Assembly (NCBI GenBank): GCA_031292305.1
Contig: JARLHJ010000011.1
Location: 1-31,003, forward strand
DNA length: 31,003 bases
From: Candidatus Babeliales bacterium
GTDB lineage: Bacteria; Babelota; Babeliae; Babelales; JABDEC01
Direction of reading: 5' to 3'
Both the position numbers and the translations under genes were made by a program. Below, one piece after another: positions 7,892 to 15,671 of this stretch; within the stretch, counting starts at the first letter, position 1, and each line of letters begins with the position of its first letter. The notes beneath the pieces were generated by a model, which worked only from the letters and a program-made list of their open reading frames with translations, was not told where the DNA came from and did no database searches.

Positions 7892-8667
7892 ATTTTTCGG
7901 CTCACAGATTTTATTTTTATTAATGAGAAAAATAACACCAATAAACTACTTAATACCAAAATTAGAGTTGATAATGCATTTATAACGGGTGAAGCTCCTG
8001 AACGAATCATTGCAAATATATATATTGGTAATGTTTGAAAGGATGAACTGGCACAAAAAAAACAAAATAAAAAATCATCTAACGAAAATATAAAAACAGA
8101 TAAGGCAGCAGTTATTATTGCAGGTCTTAAAAAAGGCAAAACTATTTTAACAAATGTTTGCCATTCTGTAGCCCCTAGATCTAATGATGCTTCCACTACC
8201 TGTTCTTCTAACTCTAACATTCTTGCATTAATTATAGGAACAACAAAGCCTAACCCTAAAAGTGTATGTGCCACAATTAAACTATTCAAACTTAAGGGCA
8301 CTAAAAAAAACCCAAAAAAAACTAATAATCCAACTGCAATAACTACATCCGGAATAAGCATCGTGCTATAAAAAATGGAAATATAAGGCCGTGTAGATTT
8401 TCTTAAACCCCATACGGCAAATATGCCTAAAATTAAACTTAGGATCACTGCAGAAATTGCTATAATTAATGAATTTATAAAAGCTAACCAAATCTCTTTA
8501 GATTGAAACAGTTCACGATACCAATGCAATGTGAAACCATTCCAACTATAAATATTACCTTGCTGATTAAAAGAAAAAACCACCAAAATAATAATTGGTA
8601 GATATAAAAATAAATAAATTAAACCAACCACGCCGGGTAAAATCAGATTTTTAATATTGTTTCTCAT
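7888..8667 (-). CDS. potC: Spermidine/putrescine ABC transporter, permease PotC
   Basis: Inner-membrane permease of the polyamine importer. It has 259 residues with about six transmembrane helices (the first at 11-32). The EAA loop that docks on the ATPase is clear at about 159-180 (EASLDLGATEWQTFVKIVLP). Length matches the family. It starts directly after the potB stop (8668) and overlaps potD by 4 bases. It pairs with PotB to form the channel and is energised by PotA. Confidence 0.95.
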   Translation of the reverse strand: MRNNIKNLILPGVVGLIYLFLYLPIIILVVFSFNQQGNIYSWNGFTLHWYRELFQSKEIWLAFINSLIIAISAVILSLILGIFAVWGLRKSTRPYISIFYSTMLIPDVVIAVGLLVFFGFFLVPLSLNSLIVAHTLLGLGFVVPIINARMLELEEQVVEASLDLGATEWQTFVKIVLPFLRPAIITAALSVFIFSLDDFLFCFFCASSSFQTLPIYIFAMIRSGASPVINALSTLILVLSSLLVLFFSLIKIKSVSRKI

Positions 8668-9528
8668 TTAATGCACTCTTAGCTTTTTTAAAACTTTTTT
8701 ATTAATTATATAGTACAAGGCCAACAGAAATAAAGCTAAAGAAAGGCCACTGAGTAAAGTAAATGCAGAGCCCCTATGAATATTTTTCGCGCCTAAAAAA
8801 TATTCTGAAATTAAATTACCTACATATAATTTTTTGTTTCCACCTAATAACATTGGAATTGCAACTTCTCCAAAAGACATTACAAAGACTAAAAAGAATC
8901 CTAAGTAAACTCCAGGAATTGATAAAGGCCAAGTAATACGCGCAAAAGTTTTCCATTTACTTGCACCTAAATCTGCCGAAGCTTCTATTAAGCTATAATC
9001 AATTTTTTCTAAAGCATTATAAAGAGGCATAATCATAAATGGCAAATAAACATGTAACATCACCAATAATATTGCAAAACTATTATTAACCATATGCAAT
9101 GGACTATTTATTAACCCCAGAAACATTAATAATTGATTAATAAGCCCGTGATGTTCTAATAAAAAGAACCAAGAATAAACCTGTATAAGAAAATTGACCC
9201 ATAGCGGCAAGGTCAAAAAAAACAATAGAAAATTTTTCCAATTTTTAGCCCTAAAAACTAAATAATATGAAACTGGATAAGCAAGCAATAAACATAAAAA
9301 GGTATTAAAAACCGCCGTAACCAAAGACCTTAATATTACTTTCAAATGAGTATAATTTAAAATTGCTTTATAATGATCAGCTGTAAAATGAGTAGAATCT
9401 GAGCTTAAAAAACCCAGGCATAAAATAAAAATAATAGGTGCCCATAAAAACATTATTTGCCAAAGAAATGCTGGCACTATTATAAAAAAAGAAAATTCTT
9501 CAGAAAAAATTTGTTTTATTTTTTGCAT
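8668..9528 (-). CDS. potB: Spermidine/putrescine ABC transporter, permease PotB
   Basis: The second inner-membrane permease subunit. I place the start at ATG 9528, giving 286 residues, because its A is shared with the potA stop (TAATG), a standard coupled start. The longer frame to 9564 would need a TTG codon inside potA. There are about six transmembrane helices. The EAA loop is at about 182-206 (EASADLGASKWKTFARITWP). The N-terminal stretch before the first helix is short and charged (MQKIKQIFSEEF), as usual for PotB. Confidence 0.95.
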   Translation of the reverse strand: MQKIKQIFSEEFSFFIIVPAFLWQIMFLWAPIIFILCLGFLSSDSTHFTADHYKAILNYTHLKVILRSLVTAVFNTFLCLLLAYPVSYYLVFRAKNWKNFLLFFLTLPLWVNFLIQVYSWFFLLEHHGLINQLLMFLGLINSPLHMVNNSFAILLVMLHVYLPFMIMPLYNALEKIDYSLIEASADLGASKWKTFARITWPLSIPGVYLGFFLVFVMSFGEVAIPMLLGGNKKLYVGNLISEYFLGAKNIHRGSAFTLLSGLSLALFLLALYYIINKKVLKKLRVH

Positions 9529-10628
9529 TACTTCTCTAATAATACTTCGTTGTTTTTTTTCCAATATAAATTTACAATATCGCCAAGTTTAATTACTTCT
9601 TTTTCAATGTGTTCATCATTTTGCTCAAAAACTTGTATAGTTTCATTATTCAAAAGTGTAACACTAAACTGAGTAGATCTGCCTTGATAAATAATAGAGA
9701 CAATCTTACCAACCAGATGATTTTCAAAGTTACTTGCAGTTTCAGGTATACTTTTAAAAACATCAATCTTTTCAGGTCTTATACTCATTAAAATTTCTTT
9801 TCCATCAATTGCCCAAGGCTTATCAGGACCCGCAGCAACCTGAAATATCCCTAATCCAGGCACTTCAACAGTCTCTTGTCCATTATGTTTTTTAAATACA
9901 CCTTTAAAAATATTTGCAAGACCTATAAATTTAGCAACAAAAGAAGAAACCGGAAATTCATATATCTCTTTAGGAGTTCCCAATTGTGCAATTTCCCCGT
10001 CTTCGTTCATAATAATCATTTGATCTGCAATTGTTAATGCTTCTGTCTGATCATGTGTAATGTAAACAAACGTAGTTTGTAATTCTTTTTGAAGTTCAAT
10101 AAGTTCTAATAACATCTGCTCTCTTAATTTAACATCTAAAGCAGAAATAGGCTCATCTAAAAGCAAAACATCAGGCTCATTAATAATGGCACGTGCTAAT
10201 GCAACACGTTGTTTTTGACCGCCCGAAAGTTGATTTATACTTTTATTCATATGCTTTTCTAAATGCACAATTTTTATAACTTTATTAACTTTAGTTTCGA
10301 TAGTTGAGTTATCTAATTTTTTTAATCTTAAACTATAAGCAATATTTTCAAATACATCTAAATGAGGGAATAATGCATAGTTTTGAAAAACTGTGTTAAT
10401 TTTTCTTTTGTTTATAGGCACATTGGTTATATCTACATCATCTAAATAAATTTTGCCTTCATCAACGGTTTCAAAGCCGCCAATCAAACGTAATAATGTA
10501 GTTTTACCACTCCCGCTGGGCCCTAAAATTACAAAAAATTTACCTGACGGAATTGTTAAATTAAAATGCTCTAAAATAACTTCGCCATTAAAGCTTTTTT
10601 TTATATTAACTAATTTAATGCTTCTCAT
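9528..10628 (-). CDS. potA: Spermidine/putrescine ABC transporter, ATP-binding protein
   Basis: Cytoplasmic ATPase that powers the PotBC permease. From ATG 10628 it is 366 residues. Walker A GPSGSGKT is at 36-43, the Q-loop glutamine at 82, the ABC signature LSGGQ at 134-138, Walker B VLLLDEP at 154-160, and the switch histidine in THD near 192. A C-terminal TOBE-type domain follows from about 235. I prefer 10628 because AAAGG sits 8 bases upstream. The frame extends to a TTG at 10655 without any ribosome-binding site. Its start lies inside the 3' end of the upstream membrane-protein gene (14-base overlap), so both are probably on one transcript. Confidence 0.96.
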   Translation of the reverse strand: MRSIKLVNIKKSFNGEVILEHFNLTIPSGKFFVILGPSGSGKTTLLRLIGGFETVDEGKIYLDDVDITNVPINKRKINTVFQNYALFPHLDVFENIAYSLRLKKLDNSTIETKVNKVIKIVHLEKHMNKSINQLSGGQKQRVALARAIINEPDVLLLDEPISALDVKLREQMLLELIELQKELQTTFVYITHDQTEALTIADQMIIMNEDGEIAQLGTPKEIYEFPVSSFVAKFIGLANIFKGVFKKHNGQETVEVPGLGIFQVAAGPDKPWAIDGKEILMSIRPEKIDVFKSIPETASNFENHLVGKIVSIIYQGRSTQFSVTLLNNETIQVFEQNDEHIEKEVIKLGDIVNLYWKKNNEVLLEK

Positions 10629-11322
10629 TTTTTTTGCCTTTATCTGACCTTGCAAAGAACAAAGGTACTACCACATCAGAAAGCGTACAAGGAATTACTA
10701 CTGATAATATCAATACTAAAAATACATAACCAATTTGGCTTTCCCAGTTATGAAACCCATGGGAAACCATGTAAAAACTTGAAGCTAATGAACTTACAAA
10801 TATATGTGTAAAGTGTGACCAAAGACTAAAATAACTTTTATCTTGAGCACTATGCGAACGCATTACCACTCCTGTAAATAAGCCTACCAATAAGAAAGGT
10901 AAAACATTTTTTAATTCGCTAGTAAAGCAAACGTGTAATGTCATTGGCACACCTAATATTACTCCACCAATGTATGGTATTACAATATCAGATAATATAC
11001 AAAAAGTTGAAGCACTAAAAAAACCTACTATAACGCCTTTTAAAACATTATTAGAAAATCTAAAGAAAGTGATCAAAGTACCAATACTTGCAAAAACTAT
11101 ATGTACAAAGTGGAAATTATGAAAAAGTTGATCCCAAATACATCTTAATTCTGATGGATTTTTACCAACCCCTATAAAGGTCAATAAACTTAAAACTATT
11201 AAACTAAATGCAACAGAAAAGACGGCATAAGGCAAATGGCATGCCAATTCCTGGTACATTGTATGATTACGTTCGTGTTCTGTGTGTGAAACTTCATTTT
11301 CACTGTGATGATGATGACTCAT
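10615..11322 (-). CDS. His-rich six-helix membrane protein, internally duplicated
   Basis: An integral membrane protein of 235 residues of unknown function. It begins with a histidine-rich cytosolic tail (HHHH at 3-6, more His at 13, 16 and 20) and has about six hydrophobic helices. The two halves look related: HFVHI at 71-75 with LSDIVIP at 110-116, and HFTHI at 170-174 with LSDVVVP at 214-220. Paired His and Asp within membrane segments suggest metal or proton handling, but that is inference. The start has AGGA 8 bases upstream. It is the first gene of the pot run and overlaps potA by 14 bases, so it could be a transport accessory or simply co-transcribed. The tail resembles metal-binding tails of metal transporters. 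Confidence 0.8.
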   Translation of the reverse strand: MSHHHHSENEVSHTEHERNHTMYQELACHLPYAVFSVAFSLIVLSLLTFIGVGKNPSELRCIWDQLFHNFHFVHIVFASIGTLITFFRFSNNVLKGVIVGFFSASTFCILSDIVIPYIGGVILGVPMTLHVCFTSELKNVLPFLLVGLFTGVVMRSHSAQDKSYFSLWSHFTHIFVSSLASSFYMVSHGFHNWESQIGYVFLVLILSVVIPCTLSDVVVPLFFARSDKGKKNEKH

Positions 11323-11371
11323 TGTAAATATCCTGTGATTAAAGCTTTTTTTACTGTGATAATATAGTCTG

Positions 11372-11399
11372 AATATAAAGAATTTTATATATAAATCAA
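11372..11399 (-). promoter_or_regulatory. Probable promoter of the pot run
   Basis: Read on the minus strand: TTGATT (11399-11394), 16-base spacer, TATATT (11377-11372), about 50 bases before the start of the membrane-protein gene. The region is so AT-rich that chance matches are likely, and a second TATATT lies just downstream. Confidence 0.4.
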
Positions 11400-11405
11400 A
11401 GAATT

Positions 11406-11590
11406 TTAAAAAGCCAGGCCTAGAGTAAGGTACCAGGCAAAGAAGGAATCGTTTTTAAAGTCCTTGCCCCTGAACCCGATATCGAATCAAAATGGCCCCA
11501 TTGGCGTTCTATACCTAATTCCAAAGCCGATTGCATTAAATAAGTTTTATCATATTGACTATTCAGATTATAAAGAAAATCAGGTGATCT
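11406..11590 (-). pseudogene. Decayed 3' end of an Omp85-family gene
   Basis: This stretch repeats the last about 60 codons of the intact Omp85 gene at 13132-15573. A 34-base block is identical (11417-11450 and 13143-13176), and the translated end SFFAWYLTLG is the same. The copy is dead: an in-frame TGA replaces an Arg codon (GPF-stop-FDIGF), and a one-base deletion near the WDKNLL equivalent shifts the frame further upstream. Nothing of the N-terminal POTRA part remains. By hand count its GC is about 45% over 110 bases, against about 38% for the matching part of the intact gene. It looks like the stump of a lost tandem paralog. Confidence 0.8.
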
Positions 11591-11826
11591 AAGAACATTT
11601 TCCGCATTTACTCTAAAATCTTAATTTGTCCCGCTCGCCCTGTCGAAGGGTGCGGGCACGTTATTTTGCAAACTTATCTATTATTTTTGAGCTAAAACTT
11701 GATTACTTAATTCCAACCTTTAGACTCGTGCAGATTAAAATGATAAATATTAAAATATGGGAGGAATAACAGATTCAAATAGCTTAGGAACAGCATTTTA
11801 ATTAATTTTAACATTATAGGACTAAT
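11591..11826. other. Gene-poor stretch between the Omp85 remnant and the HicB-like gene
   Basis: With the remnant this makes a gap of about 500 bases without an intact gene. It holds the GC-rich hairpin at 11630-11656 and otherwise ordinary AT-rich sequence. A GGGAGG near 11760 resembles a ribosome-binding site but no start codon with a usable frame follows. I see no RNA gene or mobile-element end. Confidence 0.5.
11630..11656. repeat. GC-rich palindromic element (REP-like hairpin)
   Basis: CCCGC (11630-11634) pairs with GCGGG (11652-11656), and inside it CCCT (11638-11641) pairs with AGGG (11647-11650) around the loop GTCGA. The element stands out sharply in AT-rich surroundings. Its text (CGCTCGCCC, then TGTCGAAGGG) resembles a palindromic intergenic repeat I recall as common in many proteobacterial genomes, in a shortened form. 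There is no T run after it, so a terminator is less likely. Confidence 0.5.
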
Positions 11827-12015
11827 ATGCTAGAAAATTACCGCAATCATTGCGCTAGTCAGGTTACTTTCAATTCCAAAGAATTTTTCTTAGATAAAGA
11901 TGGATTTATTAATATTATATCGGATTACTATCCAAACATTTCCGGTAAAGGACGTACACGCAGTGAAGCTTTGGATGATTTACAAATTAAAATAAAACAA
12001 AATATAACTCTTTAA
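11827..12015 (+). CDS. Small HicB-like protein
   Basis: A 62-residue protein starting at ATG 11827 with TAGGA 7-8 bases upstream. Its second half (DYYPNISGKGRTRSEALDDLQIKI) matches the pattern of the HicB partial RNase-H-like fold, in which a strand, a Gly-containing turn and an EAL-type helix follow one another (PDLPGC-S-G-T-EEAL in typical members). HicB proteins usually neutralise a HicA RNA-cleaving toxin, but no HicA-like gene is adjacent on either side, and no C-terminal DNA-binding domain is present. It may be an orphan or a relative with another role. It is followed by a strong terminator. Confidence 0.65.
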   Translation: MLENYRNHCASQVTFNSKEFFLDKDGFINIISDYYPNISGKGRTRSEALDDLQIKIKQNITL

Positions 12016-12023
12016 TTTATTAC

Positions 12024-12051
12024 CCCTCAGATCAATGCATTGATCTGAGGG
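12024..12051. terminator. Bidirectional terminator, 28-base perfect palindrome
   Basis: A perfect palindrome centred between 12037 and 12038 (CCCTCAGATC, ATGCAT core, GATCTGAGGG) gives a 12-bp stem with a TGCA loop. It lies 9 bases after the stop of the HicB-like gene, and about 50 bases beyond the stop of the convergent gene at 12100. Flanks are T-rich on the plus side and A-rich before it, so it can serve both strands. Confidence 0.8.
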
Positions 12052-12099
12052 TATTGGTTTTATATTGTTCAATTTTTTTTAACAAACATTTTTTATCAT

Positions 12100-12924
12100 T
12101 TATCCGATTGCTTCTTCAAAAATATACTTAAGTTCTGTTTTAGCATGCTGCTTTTGTTCAGAAGTTGCATCATTATTATGTTCAATGCTTTCATATAACT
12201 TCATAGCCTTTTGCATCTCATGATTTTTATAATAAAAATCTGCCAAGTTTAATTGAGCTATTATTTTATCTTTAGAAGTAGATTTATCATTATTTATTAT
12301 ATCTTGATATGATAAAATTTTATTAATGTTTGCAATCTTTAATTCAGCATATTTTTCATCTTTATTTTCAAAAAAAGCATGCGGATGTTCAAAAAGGCCT
12401 TGATAATAATAGTCAGCCGTTTCATAATTAGTCTCAATGCCAAATCCCCCATAATAATAAATATCACCAAGGCTTAAATAAGAAGCCGCCAAAAAGGCAT
12501 TGTCTGCATAAGCAGAAATGTTATATGTGTGTATAGATTTTTTAAAATAGAGAACAGCTTCTTTGTAATTTTTTTTCACACCCATACCACGATAAAGCAT
12601 ATCTGCTATATAAAATTGCACCGTTATTAATTCATCGATTTCAGAGTTTTCAAAATGATTCCCAGATTTCAATTTAGATGATAAAGCACCTTCTATACCC
12701 TTATACGTATTAAAAGCCTGGGTATATTCTTTTTTATTATAATGCTCATTTGCAATGTCTAAAGATTTATCATGGTAATTGTAATTTGCCTTTACTTGAT
12801 GATAATAATTTTTAGCAGCTACCAACCAGCTACCATCATTACCTTTTATATTGATACACAAAAAAATTGCTAATAGCGTCATTAACCTCGATAACATCTT
12901 CATTTTTTTAAATACATTCTTCAT
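12100..12924 (-). CDS. Secreted Sel1/TPR-like repeat protein
   Basis: A 274-residue protein with a leader after a short charged start (MSRLMTLLAIFLCIN-like, about residues 10-27). The body is helical repeats: YRGMGVKKNYKEAVLYFKKS and YYGGFGIETNYETADYYYQG are Sel1-type repeats (G-G-xxx-Y-x-A-x-x-Y-x-x), and LNLADFYYKNHEMQKAMKLY is TPR-like. Such solenoids bind partner proteins, and in host-associated bacteria they are often exported interaction proteins. The ATG at 12924 has GGGAGG 5 bases upstream. Internal Met at codons 8 and 10 are alternative starts that would give a shorter leader. It stands alone, with over 200 bases to Omp85 upstream. Confidence 0.85.
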   Translation of the reverse strand: MKNVFKKMKMLSRLMTLLAIFLCINIKGNDGSWLVAAKNYYHQVKANYNYHDKSLDIANEHYNKKEYTQAFNTYKGIEGALSSKLKSGNHFENSEIDELITVQFYIADMLYRGMGVKKNYKEAVLYFKKSIHTYNISAYADNAFLAASYLSLGDIYYYGGFGIETNYETADYYYQGLFEHPHAFFENKDEKYAELKIANINKILSYQDIINNDKSTSKDKIIAQLNLADFYYKNHEMQKAMKLYESIEHNNDATSEQKQHAKTELKYIFEEAIG

Positions 12925-13131
12925 AAAACCTCCCTATTTTTTTGTACTAAAATCACATAAAATCTTCTTTCTATTAAAAGAGAGAAAACCAAATTCTTAC
13001 TCTAATTGTAATTATAAACAAAAAAGCGGCTTAAAAACAAGAGTTTGAACATACTTTTTACCAAAACTTTATGAGAAAACAACTTTACAGAGTGCTTTTG
13101 GATACAAAAGATAACAAAAAATTTAAGAGTT

Positions 13132-15573
13132 TTAAAAAGCTTGGCCTAGAGTAAGGTACCAGGCAAAGAAGGAATCATTTTTAAAGTCTTTGCCCCTAAA
13201 GCCTATATCAAATCTAAATGGGCCAATCGGGGTATTATATCTTATACCAAAGCCGATTGCGTTAAGTAAATTTTTGTCCCATTCACTAAATGGGTTAGAA
13301 AGGGATCCAAGATCGTCAAAGACAACAAAGCTCAAGTTTTTAATGTAAGCAATTGGCATTCGTAATTCTAAATTTAAATTGGCCATTGTGTTGCCACCTT
13401 GAGGGACATTTAGAACTTTGCATGTTTTACAATCACTATTTTTAGGCGCACACTTACAGCGGGTTAAAAAGCCATACGGTGGAGAAAAATCAGGTTGATA
13501 GCTACGCATAGAAGTTGGACCACCAAGATAGAATCTTTCTGAAGGAAATAGCAGTTCAAAGTCTTTAATAAAAATATGCCCAAATCTAAACCTTAGTGCA
13601 AAGATGTTAGTATTAAAAACCGGCAAATAGATCGATTGTTCTAGGAGAAATTTTAAAAACGAATTGTCATATTTAAAAGATTTCATCGCTTGCAAGTTTA
13701 GTGATAATGAAAATCCATTTGATGGATTTAATCTATTATCAATTTTTTCTATTATTAAGGTAGGTTCTGCAAAAAAATATGGTATAAATTTGTCTACTAA
13801 TCTATCTGTAAATCTTATTGCTCTTGCGCTATCCATTGATAACTGAGAAATTTTTAATCTTTCTAATCCAAAATTAAAACCTAAATTATAATATTTAGTA
13901 TCTCGGCTCAAAAAATTTGCAGAAACGCCCTGTTCATTAATTTTAAACAAATTATCTTTAAACATTCTATAAAACAAAGGCTGGTAATAATTATTATAAT
14001 AAAATTGAAAAAGACTGGTTACTGGAAAGTCAAAGAACCATGGAGTTTTGTAAGACAAAACAGCTTTTTGATAAAAGCGTGTAAAGTCTGAATCAAAAAT
14101 TATACGGTCACCTTCCATTAGTTTGTTCTTTGTCAATAAAGAAGCGCCTAGTTTATATGACCAAAGTTTTAAAATATTAAAATCATAACTAAATTGTAAT
14201 ATACCTGCGCGAAGTCTAAATTCATTATCATCATCTGAAAGTAGTTTAATTATTATGGGTTTATTACAACAGAAATCATCTTGTGTGGACTCATTAAAAT
14301 TAATCGCTTCAAAAATTTCAAGCTTATTTAATTTTTTAAACGCATCTTGTAACTGCTCACGTTTATATATGTCTCCTTCAGTAATTTTTATTTCTTTAAT
14401 TACTTTATTAAAAGGCAAGTTTGAATTCCCGGCTAGCACAATTTTACCAAACTTCTTTTGCTTTTTAACAACTGGGCTTTGAATCGGGTTTGGAATTTGA
14501 TCCGTTTTGACAGCGATAGGCTCTTTTATATATTTTTTACCTTCTATAATATTTATATAAAAAATAAAATCTCGCCTAATAATATCCACTTTTGCATCTT
14601 CAAAGCCGTGTATTTTATAATATTTAATTAATTCATATTCTAAGGCTTCTTTAGGCAAATCTATTGGATAACCTAATGATAAAATATGATTATTTAATTG
14701 ATCTTGATAAAAATATTTATTGCCATTAAATTCTAATCTTATTTTTTCGCCTAAATTAATTTCTAAGAAAAGTTTTACAGTAGAATCTGCATAATTTATA
14801 TCTTTATTATATCTAACCTGGCAAAATGGATAATTTTGATTTAATAAATATGTTTTTAGTTTTTTTAAATTTTTGTATAAATCTTTTTCAACATATTTGT
14901 GCTTTAGGAATTTGAATAAAAATATTTTTTTTATTTTTGCTTGAAAGGTATTCGCTTCACACAAATCTGGAAAAATAAATTCAGTAGCATTTATTAAAAA
15001 TTTTTTTTCTTTTTTTATAGTTAAATCCACTTGTATGGATTTATCAATAATATTATAAGTTAATTTGGGTATAATCTGCGCGTTTAAATAGCCGTTTGCA
15101 TGCAACAGCTCTTTAATTTTTTCAATAGAATGCAGATGCTTTTGTTCATCAAAAACATCACCTGGCTCTAGTATATATTTGTAGTGATAACTATTTTTCC
15201 CAAATGATACGCCATGAATCATAACTTTTTTAATTTGCCATAAATTTATCAAATCAAAATTCAATTTTTTATCTTGTAAACTAATTTTTACTGATTCAAA
15301 TCTATTTTTTAATTTTAGATAATGTATGGCATTTTTTACATCTATTGCAGATGTTATTCGTCTATTTTTTAGGCCGGTTAAATAATCAAATTCATCTACT
15401 TCAAACGGCGTGTCAGATTTATATGATATTTCTTGCAATAGAAAAGGCTTTTTTATTAATTGATCAATCTGTTGAAAATCAGTGTCTGTATTGAAATCAA
15501 TTATTATTTCATCTGCAAGGAATAAATTAAAGAAGAATATTAGAAAAAGAAAATGAAATAGCGATCTAAGCAT
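13132..15573 (-). CDS. Omp85-family outer-membrane assembly protein (BamA/TamA-like)
   Basis: It inserts beta-barrel proteins into the outer membrane, so the cell has two membranes. I start it at ATG 15573 (813 residues): GGAAAG lies upstream and the product begins with a signal peptide (MLRSLFHFLFLIFFF). The frame reaches 15600 but that ATG has no ribosome-binding site. POTRA-like modules fill about residues 40-450; the last begins FGKIVLAGNSNL near 373. The C-terminal barrel ends in Phe, as the barrel signal requires. The conserved loop-6 VRGY motif reads MRSY (689-692), and shortly after it a loop insert carries four cysteines (706, 708, 715, 718). BamA is likelier than TamA given the number of POTRA modules, but I cannot be certain. 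Confidence 0.93.
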   Translation of the reverse strand: MLRSLFHFLFLIFFFNLFLADEIIIDFNTDTDFQQIDQLIKKPFLLQEISYKSDTPFEVDEFDYLTGLKNRRITSAIDVKNAIHYLKLKNRFESVKISLQDKKLNFDLINLWQIKKVMIHGVSFGKNSYHYKYILEPGDVFDEQKHLHSIEKIKELLHANGYLNAQIIPKLTYNIIDKSIQVDLTIKKEKKFLINATEFIFPDLCEANTFQAKIKKIFLFKFLKHKYVEKDLYKNLKKLKTYLLNQNYPFCQVRYNKDINYADSTVKLFLEINLGEKIRLEFNGNKYFYQDQLNNHILSLGYPIDLPKEALEYELIKYYKIHGFEDAKVDIIRRDFIFYINIIEGKKYIKEPIAVKTDQIPNPIQSPVVKKQKKFGKIVLAGNSNLPFNKVIKEIKITEGDIYKREQLQDAFKKLNKLEIFEAINFNESTQDDFCCNKPIIIKLLSDDDNEFRLRAGILQFSYDFNILKLWSYKLGASLLTKNKLMEGDRIIFDSDFTRFYQKAVLSYKTPWFFDFPVTSLFQFYYNNYYQPLFYRMFKDNLFKINEQGVSANFLSRDTKYYNLGFNFGLERLKISQLSMDSARAIRFTDRLVDKFIPYFFAEPTLIIEKIDNRLNPSNGFSLSLNLQAMKSFKYDNSFLKFLLEQSIYLPVFNTNIFALRFRFGHIFIKDFELLFPSERFYLGGPTSMRSYQPDFSPPYGFLTRCKCAPKNSDCKTCKVLNVPQGGNTMANLNLELRMPIAYIKNLSFVVFDDLGSLSNPFSEWDKNLLNAIGFGIRYNTPIGPFRFDIGFRGKDFKNDSFFAWYLTLGQAF

Positions 15574-15671
15574 TAGAACTTTCCAAAGAATACAATCCAT
15601 AATAATTCATATTCTCTAGAATAACTTAAAATTTCTAAATTAAAATTATTCTTATTTATTTTTTAAATTCT

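Noticed and set aside
9529-9564. Longer potB start
   Set aside because: It would begin at a TTG inside potA. The ATG at 9528 overlaps the potA stop and gives the usual PotB length.
11740-11826. GGGAGG ribosome-binding-like site before the HicB-like gene
   Set aside because: No start codon with an open frame follows within normal spacing; the true start at 11827 has its own TAGGA.
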